The notes beneath the pieces are model-generated. The model was not told the DNA's origin. It ran no database searches and worked only from the letters and a program-made list of their open reading frames with translations. From contig JAAEPT010000123.1 in NCBI GenBank assembly GCA_024232295.1, positions 24,487 to 88,486 on the forward strand: a stretch of 64,000 nt of DNA. Direction: 5' to 3'. A program made the position numbers and the translations under genes. Positions within the stretch are counted from its first letter, which is position 1; each line of letters starts with the position of its first letter. Source of the DNA: Cytophagales bacterium. Its GTDB lineage: Bacteria > Bacteroidota > Bacteroidia > Cytophagales > JAAEPT01. Shown here piece by piece: positions 36,185-44,888 of the stretch.

Positions 36185-38101
36185 TTAGTTCATATACTTT
36201 TTGAACCACCATTGGAACACAATCAATCCCCAAATACGGGCATGACTATCACCTGGATTCATTGAAAATAATTGCTTTTTGAGCTTTTGAATCTCTTTTA
36301 GCTTAAATATATCTTGGTCTTTGATGAAATCATCATTCAATAGGTCATCTTGAATTAATGACTTTAAATCTGAACGTAACCATTGTAACAGAGGAACTTC
36401 AAATCCTCTTTTTGGACGGTCATAAAGTTCTGATGGCAAAATTTCTCTAAATGCTCCTTGCAAGATACGTTTCTTGATATCACTTGTGATTTTTGACTCT
36501 TCTTGGAGTGTAAAAGCAAAGTTTACTACATTATGGCTTAAGAAAGGAACACGAACCTCCAAGCTATTAGCCATAGACATAGAATCTACTTTTTGAAGCA
36601 TATCATTTGGTAAGACCATCAACATATCTGTGTGAAGGATCTCGTTCATATCTCCACCTTCACTAATGGTAGATAAAATTTCCGATTTTCTATCTTGATA
36701 TAAGTCTTGAGATATTTTTTGACGACTATGGTTACTTAATAATCTATTTGCCTGTTTTTCATTTGCAAAACTACACCATAACCAATAACGATCTTGTTTA
36801 CTCAAGCGACTTCCTTCTGAGAATTTATGTAGTTGACGAACGGTATTTCCAAAAGCATTACTACGAGATTTTGGAAGAATGCTCCATAAGTGGTGGAAGG
36901 CAGTAATTGTTTTGTTAATTCCTCCTCCTTGGCGAACTTTGAATTCTGCCATGTGTTTATGATAACCTGTGAATAATTCATCAGCACCATCACCAGACAA
37001 AGCAACTTTTACCTCTTGTCTTGTTTTCTTGCTAAGGATGTATACTGGTATTGCAGAAGAATCTGCAAAAGGTTCGTCTAGATAATCTAGAACATTATGT
37101 AATTCTTCAAACAAATCATTATTTGTAAGGCTAAATACGGTATGATCAGTTCTAAACTTCTTTGCTACCAAGTTGGCATATTCTGTTTCATCAAAATATG
37201 GGTTATCTTGGTATCCAATAGAGAAAGTTTTTAGATTTTTTTTGTGTTTACTTGCCAAAGCAACAATTACAGAAGAATCAATTCCTCCACTCAAAAAAGC
37301 ACCCAAAGGTACATCTGAAACCAGTCGATTCTTTACAGAGTATTCTAAGATTTCTCTTAACTTCTTTTTTTGCTGATAGTAAGTATGAGTTACTGTATTA
37401 AGAGTATTTGTAACAGGAGGGTAGGGTATTGTATAATATGATTCTCTTTGAACTGTTTTCTCTCTATGATTAATTACTAAATAGGTACCAGGTGTTACTT
37501 TTTGTACATTTTGCAGAATACTTGAATCTTTTGCAATGTAATTAAACTGTAAGTATTGATAAAGCGTAGTATAATCTATTTCCTTTTGAATCTTGAAAGG
37601 ATAGAGGGCTTTCATTTCTGAGCCAAATACAAAACGATGTTCGTCTTGATAGAAACACAATGGTTTGATACCAATTCTATCTCTTGCGATAAATGTTGAT
37701 TGTGTTTCTTTATCATAAATAGCCAATGCAAAAAATCCATTTAATAATTTTAGAAATTCTGCTCCATGAAAGATAAAAGCTTTGAGAACTACTTCTGTGT
37801 CAGATTCTGTCTGGAACGGAACACCTTCCCTTTCCAAAATGTGACGAAGCTCTAAGTAGTTATAAATCTCTCCATTGAAAACAATGGTATAACGCTTGCT
37901 CTCATCTTGCATTGGTTGGTTGGAACGTTCAGAAGTATCAATAATAGAAAGACGCCTATGACCTAAGGCAATATTCCCTTCTTGGAAAATTCCCATAGAA
38001 TCTGGTCCTCTTCTCTCTAATGCCTTGGTAGCTTCTGATATGTAAGGAAGGAAGGTTGTTCCCACTTCATCAAAAGCAATCATTCCAGCTATTCCACACA
38101 T
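36185..38101 (-). CDS. asnB: Asparagine synthase-type amidotransferase (copy 2, WbpS-like role)
   Basis: 638-residue AsnB-family enzyme with Cys2 of the class II glutaminase (MCGIAGM), glutamine-site RRLSIIDTSERSNQP, the ATP-pyrophosphatase loop LSGGIDSSVIVALAS and ALSGDGADELFTGY. It is first in a tight unit with WbpI-like and WbpE-like genes (5-bp gap and 4-nt overlap). Such placement suggests it amidates the carboxyl of a 2,3-diamino uronic acid, as WbpS is thought to do, rather than making free asparagine. It is distinct in sequence from copy 1 at 7980. Confidence 0.9.
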   Translation of the reverse strand: MCGIAGMIAFDEVGTTFLPYISEATKALERRGPDSMGIFQEGNIALGHRRLSIIDTSERSNQPMQDESKRYTIVFNGEIYNYLELRHILEREGVPFQTESDTEVVLKAFIFHGAEFLKLLNGFFALAIYDKETQSTFIARDRIGIKPLCFYQDEHRFVFGSEMKALYPFKIQKEIDYTTLYQYLQFNYIAKDSSILQNVQKVTPGTYLVINHREKTVQRESYYTIPYPPVTNTLNTVTHTYYQQKKKLREILEYSVKNRLVSDVPLGAFLSGGIDSSVIVALASKHKKNLKTFSIGYQDNPYFDETEYANLVAKKFRTDHTVFSLTNNDLFEELHNVLDYLDEPFADSSAIPVYILSKKTRQEVKVALSGDGADELFTGYHKHMAEFKVRQGGGINKTITAFHHLWSILPKSRSNAFGNTVRQLHKFSEGSRLSKQDRYWLWCSFANEKQANRLLSNHSRQKISQDLYQDRKSEILSTISEGGDMNEILHTDMLMVLPNDMLQKVDSMSMANSLEVRVPFLSHNVVNFAFTLQEESKITSDIKKRILQGAFREILPSELYDRPKRGFEVPLLQWLRSDLKSLIQDDLLNDDFIKDQDIFKLKEIQKLKKQLFSMNPGDSHARIWGLIVFQWWFKKYMN

Positions 38102-38207
38102 AAGACTTTAAATTGGTTAATAAACAAATATTAATTGGGATTAATCGAAGATACGATTGAAATCCAATTTTGAATCATCTAAATTTACGAAACTTAATAA
38201 AAAAAAT

Positions 38208-39233
38208 ATGAAAAATTACCGTCACCATTTAATTATTTTTTTGATTGGTCTTCTCTCAATATTGGTTTCTTGCCACTCTTCCAAGCCTTCTAATGGAGGT
38301 ACAAACGATTTGAGAGGGGGAGGAGCTTCTACTCACATTCACCCAAAGGCACACAAAGCAATCAAAACAGCTCAATCATACAAAGGGACAAAGTATAAAT
38401 TTGGAGGGACAACCAAAAAGGGAATTGATTGCTCTGGCTTGATGTGTACTTCTTATAAATCTGCTGGTATTACATTGCCTCGTACCTCTAGAGACCAAAG
38501 TAATCATGGAAAACGTGTATACATTGGGAGTTTGCAACCTGGAGACTTAGTGTTTTTTGGAGCAAGTCCCAAAAGTAAAAAAGTAACACATGTAGGAATG
38601 GTTACTAGGGCTTCTAAATCTAAGGTGACTTTTATTCATGCTTCTAGTAGCTCTGGTGTAGTAGAAAGTGATTTGTTTTCGGCTTATTACAAGCCTCGCT
38701 TTATCAAGGCAATGCGTCCTCCACTCGGAAAAGGAAAGTATGTCGAGGTAAAAACAAAGAAGAAGGGAAAGACAAAAAGTAAAAACAAAACAAAAAAGAA
38801 AAAGGATAAACCCAAGAAAAGTACTTTATCTAAAAAAAATAGAGCCATTGTAAGGAAAGTGCTTAAGACTGCTAATTCTTATAAAGGAACAAAGTATAAG
38901 TTTGGAGGAATGTCCAAAAAGGGAATGGATTGTTCTGGGTTGGTGTGTGCTTCTTATAAAAAAGCAGGAATTACCCTTCCAAGAACATGTAAACAACAAA
39001 GCACAGTAGGAAAGCGTATTTATATTGGAGAACTTCAACCTGGTGATTTGGTCTTTTTTGGAGCAAATCCAGGAAGCACTACCGTAAATCATGTAGGAAT
39101 TATAAAAGAAGTTACTAATCACAAAATTATATTTATTCATGCCTCTACAACAAATGGTGTGATTGAGAGTGATTTGACTTCACCAGATTATCGCCCTCGC
39201 TATATCAAAGCAGTAAGACCCACAGAGAAATAA
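38208..39233 (+). CDS. Lipoprotein with two NlpC/P60 domains
   Basis: 341 residues from the ATG at 38208. The track start at 38157 adds 17 residues before the signal peptide. The lipobox LLSILVSC marks an outer-membrane lipoprotein. There are two complete NlpC/P60 cysteine peptidase domains: DCSGLMCTSY with VTHVGM and FIHASS, and DCSGLVCASY with VNHVGI and FIHAST. Each keeps the Cys-His-His set. They are joined by a very Lys-rich linker (KTKKKGKTKSKNKTKKKK). The likely substrate is the peptidoglycan stem peptide. The domains are clearly a tandem duplication. A strong terminator follows. Confidence 0.88.
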   Translation: MKNYRHHLIIFLIGLLSILVSCHSSKPSNGGTNDLRGGGASTHIHPKAHKAIKTAQSYKGTKYKFGGTTKKGIDCSGLMCTSYKSAGITLPRTSRDQSNHGKRVYIGSLQPGDLVFFGASPKSKKVTHVGMVTRASKSKVTFIHASSSSGVVESDLFSAYYKPRFIKAMRPPLGKGKYVEVKTKKKGKTKSKNKTKKKKDKPKKSTLSKKNRAIVRKVLKTANSYKGTKYKFGGMSKKGMDCSGLVCASYKKAGITLPRTCKQQSTVGKRIYIGELQPGDLVFFGANPGSTTVNHVGIIKEVTNHKIIFIHASTTNGVIESDLTSPDYRPRYIKAVRPTEK

Positions 39234-39254
39234 AAAGAATTCAGATAAATGAAA

Positions 39255-39291
39255 AAAGCCCTCTTATTTAGAAAAATAGGAGAGGGCTTTG
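39255..39291 (+). terminator. Rho-independent terminator after NlpC/P60 gene
   Basis: Hairpin AAAGCCCTCTTATTT / AAATAGGAGAGGGCTTT with a short loop and a 2-nt bulge, 21 bp past the stop. The A-rich left arm and T-rich right arm could let it work on both strands. Confidence 0.8.
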
Positions 39292-39311
39292 TTATTGAAA
39301 CAAGAATACCT

Positions 39312-39545
39312 TTATTCTTTGACAAATCGAGTAATATATTCTTCTTTAATCACATAAACACCCGTAGCCAATTCAGAAATATCAATCATTTCTTTTTCAT
39401 CACTAGTTAATACTAATTCTCCAATAGCATTATAAATATTGACTACTTCATCACTTGTAGACTCAAGACTAATGTAGCTTGTAGCAGGGTTTGGGTAGAT
39501 TGAGAGGTTTTGTTTTTGTGTAGAAATGGTATTTATAGTTTGTTT
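39312..39545 (-). pseudogene. Orphan T9SS type A sorting domain (gene remnant)
   Basis: 77 sense codons closed by TAA at 39312 and preceded in frame by TAA at 39546, with no ATG, GTG or TTG that would give the whole domain. The translation contains LSIYPNPATSYISLES, then VNIYNAIGELVLT, MIDISELATGVYVIK and the basic end TRFVKE. This is the layout of the Por/T9SS C-terminal sorting domain carried by exported proteins of Bacteroidota. Nothing upstream encodes a cargo body, so it looks like the surviving 3' end of a lost or truncated gene. It occupies most of the 396-bp gap between 39233 and 39630. Confidence 0.8.
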
Positions 39546-39616
39546 TTAGAGTTTTTGGTATTTATGTACTATCAGTGAATAATTACAAACCTTTCATTTT
39601 CTTTTTTCTAATTTAT

Positions 39617-39624
39617 TATCTTTG
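39617..39624 (+). promoter_or_regulatory. Bacteroidota -7 box before ygiQ-like gene
   Basis: TATCTTTG matches TAnnTTTG and ends 5 bp before the ATG at 39630. The transcript would therefore begin at or very near the start codon, giving a leaderless or nearly leaderless mRNA. No clean -33 TTTG is visible. Confidence 0.5.
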
Positions 39625-39629
39625 TACTT

Positions 39630-41639
39630 ATGGCAAAGCAAAGATTATTATCCGATTGGTTACCTACTACCAAAAAAGAAATGAAAATTAGAGGTTGGGA
39701 CAGCCTTGATGTAATTATTGTTTCTGGAGATGCGTATGTAGATCATCCTGCGTTTGGAGCAGCAGTAATGGGGCGTTTGATTGAAGCAGAAGGGTATCGT
39801 GTGGGTATTTTACCACAACCCAATTGGAGAGATGAATTGCAAGATTTTAAAAAGTTAGGGAAGCCTAACTTATTTTTTGGAGTAACAGCTGGTTGTATGG
39901 ATTCTATGGTGAATCATTATACAGCAGGAAAGCGTTTGCGTTCTACTGATGCTTATTCACCAGGTGGAGAAGCAGGTTATCGCCCTGATTATGCAACCAC
40001 AGTTTATACTCAAATCCTTAAAGATTTATATCCTGATACTCCTGTAATCATTGGAGGTATTGAAGCTTCACTAAGAAGGGTTACTCACTATGATTATTGG
40101 AAAGATAAATTGATGCCTTCTATTTTGGTGGATTCTGGTGCTGATATGTTGGTGTATGGAATGGGAGAACAACCACTCAAACAAGTATTGAGTTTGGTGA
40201 GTAAAGGAGTTCCTTTTCATTCACTTAAAACCATTAAGCAAACAGCCGTTATGCTTCCAAAAGAGGAAGAATTGCCAAAAGGAGTGCACTGGAACACCAT
40301 TGAATTGGCTTCACATGAAGAGTGCTTAGCTGATAAATTAAAGTATGCAGCCAACTTCAAACATGTGGAACAGGAATCTAATAAACAATATGCTGATCGA
40401 ATTACACAAGTAGCAGGAAGTCAACGTTTGGTGATTAACCCTCCTTTTCAGACAATGAAAGAAAAGGAAATAGACGCCTCATTTGATTTGCCTTATACTC
40501 GTATTCCTCACCCTCGTTATGATGGGAGAGGAGCAATTCCTGCTTATGAAATGATTAAGTTTTCTGTAAATATGCACAGAGGTTGTTTTGGTGGTTGTAG
40601 CTTCTGTACAATTTCTGCCCATCAAGGAAAAATGATTGCCAGTCGTTCAGAAAAATCGATTTTGAAAGAGGTTGAAGAATTGACAGAACTTCCAGATTTT
40701 AAAGGGTATTTGAGTGATTTGGGTGGTCCTTCTGCCAATATGTATAAGATGAAAGGAAAAGTACAATCTATTTGTGATAAGTGTACCAGTCCTTCATGTA
40801 TTCACCCAATGGTATGTCATAACTTAGATACAAGTCATACACCGATTACCAACATTTATAAAAAGGTAGATGAAAACCCAAAAATCAAAAAAGCTTTTGT
40901 AAGTAGTGGTATTCGTTATGACTTATTGGTTGATGATTATAACAAAAGTGATGAAACAAAAAGCTTAAATGCTTATATGGAGCAATTGATTACTCGTCAT
41001 ATCCCGGGGCGTTTGAAGGTTGCACCAGAACATACTTCTGAACCTGTATTGAGGGTAATGAGAAAACCTGCTTTCAAGCATTTCCATACATTTAAGAAAA
41101 AATATGATAGAATTAATCAGAAAAATGGTTTAAATCAGCCATTGATCCCTTATTTTATTTCTTCTCATCCAGGTTGTGAAATGCAAGACATGGCAAACTT
41201 GGCAATCGAAACAAAAGATATGGGGTTTAAGCTGGAGCAAGTACAAGATTTTACACCAACTCCAATGACTGTAGCCACTGTTATTTATTATGCAGGGGTT
41301 CATCCTTATACACTCAAGCCAATTTTTACTGTAAAGGATTCTAATCAAAAGCGAGATCAAAATAAATTTTTCTTTTGGTATAAAAAAGAAAATCATGCTT
41401 GGATCAAGAATACATTGCACAAAGCAAAACGTCCAGAGATGATCCGTGAATTATTGGAAGATCATGTGCCTAAACAACGAGACTTTAGACAAGGAAAAGA
41501 TTTGGTAAAAGGTAAGTTTGCTGGAGGAAAATCTAAGTTTAATTCAAATACCAAGTCCAAAAGAAAAGACAAAGAAGAAGCGGTTCAGAGCTCTAATCCG
41601 AAGGCAAGAGGGAATCGAAAGGGAAAAAGAAGAGGGTAA
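39630..41639 (+). CDS. YgiQ-family radical SAM protein
   Basis: 669-residue protein. The N-terminal domain has DVIIVSGDAYVDHPAFG and YPDTPVIIGGIEASLRR. The radical SAM cluster motif is CFGGCSFC (CxxxCxxC) near residue 318. A second Cys cluster follows (CDKCTSPSCIHPMVC). The C-terminal 60 residues are rich in Lys and Arg. This matches the YgiQ (UPF0313) family at its usual length. It binds a 4Fe-4S cluster and SAM; the reaction is not known. It stands alone between a gene remnant and a TPR gene, with a promoter-like box just before the ATG. Confidence 0.92.
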   Translation: MAKQRLLSDWLPTTKKEMKIRGWDSLDVIIVSGDAYVDHPAFGAAVMGRLIEAEGYRVGILPQPNWRDELQDFKKLGKPNLFFGVTAGCMDSMVNHYTAGKRLRSTDAYSPGGEAGYRPDYATTVYTQILKDLYPDTPVIIGGIEASLRRVTHYDYWKDKLMPSILVDSGADMLVYGMGEQPLKQVLSLVSKGVPFHSLKTIKQTAVMLPKEEELPKGVHWNTIELASHEECLADKLKYAANFKHVEQESNKQYADRITQVAGSQRLVINPPFQTMKEKEIDASFDLPYTRIPHPRYDGRGAIPAYEMIKFSVNMHRGCFGGCSFCTISAHQGKMIASRSEKSILKEVEELTELPDFKGYLSDLGGPSANMYKMKGKVQSICDKCTSPSCIHPMVCHNLDTSHTPITNIYKKVDENPKIKKAFVSSGIRYDLLVDDYNKSDETKSLNAYMEQLITRHIPGRLKVAPEHTSEPVLRVMRKPAFKHFHTFKKKYDRINQKNGLNQPLIPYFISSHPGCEMQDMANLAIETKDMGFKLEQVQDFTPTPMTVATVIYYAGVHPYTLKPIFTVKDSNQKRDQNKFFFWYKKENHAWIKNTLHKAKRPEMIRELLEDHVPKQRDFRQGKDLVKGKFAGGKSKFNSNTKSKRKDKEEAVQSSNPKARGNRKGKRRG

Positions 41640-41696
41640 ATTAAGTATCTTTTTCAAAAAAAATAGGTATTATAGTACATACTAAAGTTTCTGTCT

Positions 41697-42908
41697 ATGA
41701 AGTATATTATAGGTTTTGTTTTTTTTGTAAGTATTCATTTTCTGTCATTCGGACAAGATTCCAGCTATTATAAAGTAAATCGTCCAGATATTTTATTGGC
41801 AGATATGGATATTCAATTGAATTGTACTGAGGCAATTGATGCTTTGTATAATTTTGAGTTTGAAAAAGCAGAAAAACAATTTACTTGGCTTAAACAAGAG
41901 TATCCAGACCATCCATTACCTTATTTTTTGATGGGTTTAAGCAACTGGTGGAAGATTATGCCAAATGATCGAAATACATCATATGATGAGACTTTCTTGG
42001 CATATATGGATTCTAGTATCACTTTTGCAGAAGAGTTGTATGAGAAAGATGAGAAAAATCTAGAAGCTTCTTTCTTTTTGGCAGGTGCTTATGGTTTCAA
42101 AGCCCGTTTGTATTCTGATAGAGAAAGTTATTCAAAGGCAACTTTTGCGGCTAGAAAATCCCTAGAATTTCTAAATCTTGAGAATAATCAAAATGATGAG
42201 ACATTCAGTCCAGAATTTTTATTTGGTACAGGTTTGTACAACTACTTTAGGGTGTGGATTCCTGAGAATAAAAAGTTTTTGAGGGGAATTGTGATGTTTT
42301 TCCCAAAAGGAGACAAAGAAAAAGGCTTAGAACAATTGAATAAAGTTTCCAAACACGCTTTTTATACAAGAGTAGAAGCAATGAACTTTTTGATAAGTAT
42401 CTATAGTAGTTATGAAAATAGACGCAAGGATGCTTGGCCAATTAGTAAATACTTAGCAGAAACTTATCCTAATAATGCTTATTTCCAAAGACAGTATGCA
42501 AAACTCTGTTTCTTGAATGGAAACATTGCAGCAGCAGAAAAAGAAGCTTTATCCATCATTGATAAAATCGAAAAGAAATATCCAGGTTATGAAGCCGAAA
42601 GTGGTAGATATGCAAGTTATTTTTTAGGGCATATTTACAAAAATATCAAAGGTAAAAATGAACTAGCTAAGAAATATTTTAAAAAGGCTGTTGTTTTTGG
42701 AAAAGAAACAGAAGCTTTTGAGAAGAGTTATTTTCTTTATTCTCTAGAAGGTCTCGCTCAGATTGCTGACAAAGAAGGAGATAAGAAGCTAGCCATTAAA
42801 TATTATCAGGAAATTAAGGAATATGCAGACAATGATCACTCAACACATAAAAGAGCTAAAAAGTATCTAAAAGAAAATGGAGAAGGTTCTTGGTGGTCTT
42901 TGTGGTAA
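41697..42908 (+). CDS. Secreted TPR-repeat protein
   Basis: 403 residues with a signal peptide (MKYIIGFVFFVSIHFLSFGQ) followed by helical repeats of TPR type, for example FEFEKAEKQFTWLKQEYPDHPLP and NGNIAAAEKEALSIIDKIEKKYPG, ending with GDKKLAIKYYQEIKEYAD. It is likely periplasmic and a protein-interaction scaffold. It follows the YgiQ gene by 57 bp and precedes pyrC by 49 bp. No specific function is recognised. Confidence 0.82.
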   Translation: MKYIIGFVFFVSIHFLSFGQDSSYYKVNRPDILLADMDIQLNCTEAIDALYNFEFEKAEKQFTWLKQEYPDHPLPYFLMGLSNWWKIMPNDRNTSYDETFLAYMDSSITFAEELYEKDEKNLEASFFLAGAYGFKARLYSDRESYSKATFAARKSLEFLNLENNQNDETFSPEFLFGTGLYNYFRVWIPENKKFLRGIVMFFPKGDKEKGLEQLNKVSKHAFYTRVEAMNFLISIYSSYENRRKDAWPISKYLAETYPNNAYFQRQYAKLCFLNGNIAAAEKEALSIIDKIEKKYPGYEAESGRYASYFLGHIYKNIKGKNELAKKYFKKAVVFGKETEAFEKSYFLYSLEGLAQIADKEGDKKLAIKYYQEIKEYADNDHSTHKRAKKYLKENGEGSWWSLW

Positions 42909-42957
42909 GAAGTTAATATTAATTAGTAAATAAGGATTTATTTAAAAGAAGAAAGTT

Positions 42958-44295
42958 ATGAGTTCTATTCTTATTAAGAATGCAAATATTGTCAATGAGG
43001 GCAAGATTTTTTCAAGTGACTTATTGGTAAAAGAGGGAAGAATTGAAAAAATTGCTTCTTCTATTGATGCAACAGCAGATCGTATAATTGATGCTAATGG
43101 TAAGTATTTGTTACCAGGTGTGATTGATGATCAAGTACACTTTCGTGAGCCTGGACTAACACACAAAGCAACAATCTATACAGAAGCAAAAGCTGCTGTG
43201 GCAGGTGGTATTACTTCTTTTATGGAAATGCCTAATACTGTTCCTCAAGCCCTTACACAGGAATTACTAGAAGATAAGTACCAAATTGGTCAAAAAACTT
43301 CTTTGGCAAATTACTCATTCTTCATGGGGGCTTCTAATGATAATATTGAGGAAGTTTTAAAAACAAATCGTGAAAATGTTTGTGGGGTAAAGGTGTTTAT
43401 GGGATCTTCTACTGGAAATATGTTAGTAGATAGTGAAACTACATTAAACAATATTTTTGGAAAAGTAGATATGTTGATCGCAACACATTGTGAAGATGAA
43501 GCAACTATTCGTAAGAATACTGCTCTTTACAAAGAAAAGTATGGAGAGGATATGGCGATTAAATATCATCCAGAAATTCGTGACCATGAGGCTTGTTATA
43601 TTTCTTCTTCGATGGCTGTAGAATTGGCAAAAAAACATGATACTCGTTTACATATCTTACATATTTCAACAGCTAAAGAAATCGAATTATTTACAAATGC
43701 AGTTCCTTTGTCAGAAAAGAGAATTACTGCAGAAGCTTGTATTCATCACTTGTGGTTTAATGATTCTTTCTATGACAAAAAAGGTACATTTATCAAGTGG
43801 AATCCAGCTGTAAAAACAGCAACAGATCAAGAAGCAATCTTCCAAGCTGTATTGGATAATAAAATTGATATTATTGCCACAGATCACGCTCCTCATACAT
43901 TAGAAGAGAAATCAAATAATTATTGGAATGCTCCTTCTGGAGGTCCATTGGTACAGCATGCTTTACCAGCAATGTTAGAGTTTTATAACCAAGGAAAAAT
44001 TTCATTGGAGAGAGTGGTGGAAAAGATGTCTCATGCTCCTGCTGAATGTTTCCATATAAGAGAAAGAGGATATATTCGTGAAGGATATTGGGCTGATTTG
44101 GTATTGGTTGATTTGGATAATCCTTGGGAAGTACAAAAAGAAAATATTTTATACCAATGTAAGTGGTCTCCATTTGAAGGAACTACTTTCAAAAGTCAAA
44201 TAACACATACAATTGTATCAGGACACTTAGCTTATGAAAATGGTGCTTTTGATGAGTCTAAGAAAGGAGAACGTCTATTATTTGATAGAGATTAA
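42958..44295 (+). CDS. pyrC: Dihydroorotase
   Basis: 445-residue class I-type dihydroorotase of pyrimidine synthesis, cyclising carbamoyl aspartate to dihydroorotate. Motifs are DDQVHFREPGLTHKA, the carboxylated-Lys region GVKVFMGSSTGN, ATHCED, LHILHIST and ATDHAPHT. The first metal motif reads D-Q-V-H where most bacterial enzymes have H-x-H. As I recall, many Bacteroidota versions share this. The start ATG is preceded by the purine-rich AAAAGAAGAAAG. A strong terminator lies 12 bp downstream. Confidence 0.93.
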   Translation: MSSILIKNANIVNEGKIFSSDLLVKEGRIEKIASSIDATADRIIDANGKYLLPGVIDDQVHFREPGLTHKATIYTEAKAAVAGGITSFMEMPNTVPQALTQELLEDKYQIGQKTSLANYSFFMGASNDNIEEVLKTNRENVCGVKVFMGSSTGNMLVDSETTLNNIFGKVDMLIATHCEDEATIRKNTALYKEKYGEDMAIKYHPEIRDHEACYISSSMAVELAKKHDTRLHILHISTAKEIELFTNAVPLSEKRITAEACIHHLWFNDSFYDKKGTFIKWNPAVKTATDQEAIFQAVLDNKIDIIATDHAPHTLEEKSNNYWNAPSGGPLVQHALPAMLEFYNQGKISLERVVEKMSHAPAECFHIRERGYIREGYWADLVLVDLDNPWEVQKENILYQCKWSPFEGTTFKSQITHTIVSGHLAYENGAFDESKKGERLLFDRD

Positions 44296-44307
44296 TTATA
44301 AAAAATT

Positions 44308-44336
44308 AGCCAGTGAATTTTCACTGGCTATTTATT
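44308..44336. terminator. Bidirectional terminator between pyrC and a lipoprotein gene
   Basis: Hairpin AGCCAGTGA ATTT TCACTGGCT followed by ATTTATTTTTT on the plus strand and preceded by an A-run that gives a U-run on the minus strand. It sits between convergent genes and probably serves both. Confidence 0.85.
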
Positions 44337-44338
44337 TT

Positions 44339-44875
44339 TTAAATTCCTAGTATTTTTCCATCTACAAAGAAAGCTGTGTAGATATCTAGCTTATGATCTT
44401 CAGAAATTACTTTGTCAGTAGTTGTAACTACTTTTAGTTGGTAGTTATCTTTCTTAATGAATTCTTTCAGATCTTCTGTAGTTGTTTCCAATTCAAGTTC
44501 ATTACCTACATTATCTGCAATATCGTTTTTCCATGCAATTTTAACTTCACCAATATCATCTGCAGAAATATAAACTTCTACATCTTTCAAGAAACTTAAA
44601 TCTCCATCTGTAGGGTCAACTACTGTCAGACGCATAGTTTGTAAATTAATTTCTTCTATTAAGTTAGCACTTGTATTTTTACTTGAAAATGTCGACTCTG
44701 ATTCTGTTTGAATTGCAGGTGTAGTAAGGTTTATTGGAATATTAGCAATTGCTGTGGAAGGGATTGTGACAGAAGAAGTATAATCTAGTGTGAATTGAGT
44801 TAATTCATCTACTTTATCACATGAAGAAAGAAATAGACATGTAATAATGGTTGATAACAAATAATACTTTTTCAT
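44339..44875 (-). CDS. Hypothetical lipoprotein
   Basis: 178 residues with a lipoprotein signal peptide ending in the lipobox LFLSSC. The mature part is acidic and beta-rich (NLQTMRLTVVDPTDGDLSFL, VEVYISADDIGEVKIAW). No family is recognised. It ends at the terminator shared with pyrC and follows a GT2 gene by 13 bp, so the two may be co-transcribed. Confidence 0.75.
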   Translation of the reverse strand: MKKYYLLSTIITCLFLSSCDKVDELTQFTLDYTSSVTIPSTAIANIPINLTTPAIQTESESTFSSKNTSANLIEEINLQTMRLTVVDPTDGDLSFLKDVEVYISADDIGEVKIAWKNDIADNVGNELELETTTEDLKEFIKKDNYQLKVVTTTDKVISEDHKLDIYTAFFVDGKILGI

Positions 44876-44888
44876 AATTTTCGATTGG

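Noticed and set aside
38826-39140. 104-aa minus ORF opposite the NlpC/P60 gene
   Set aside because: Antisense shadow of a clear two-domain protein, with no recognisable features.
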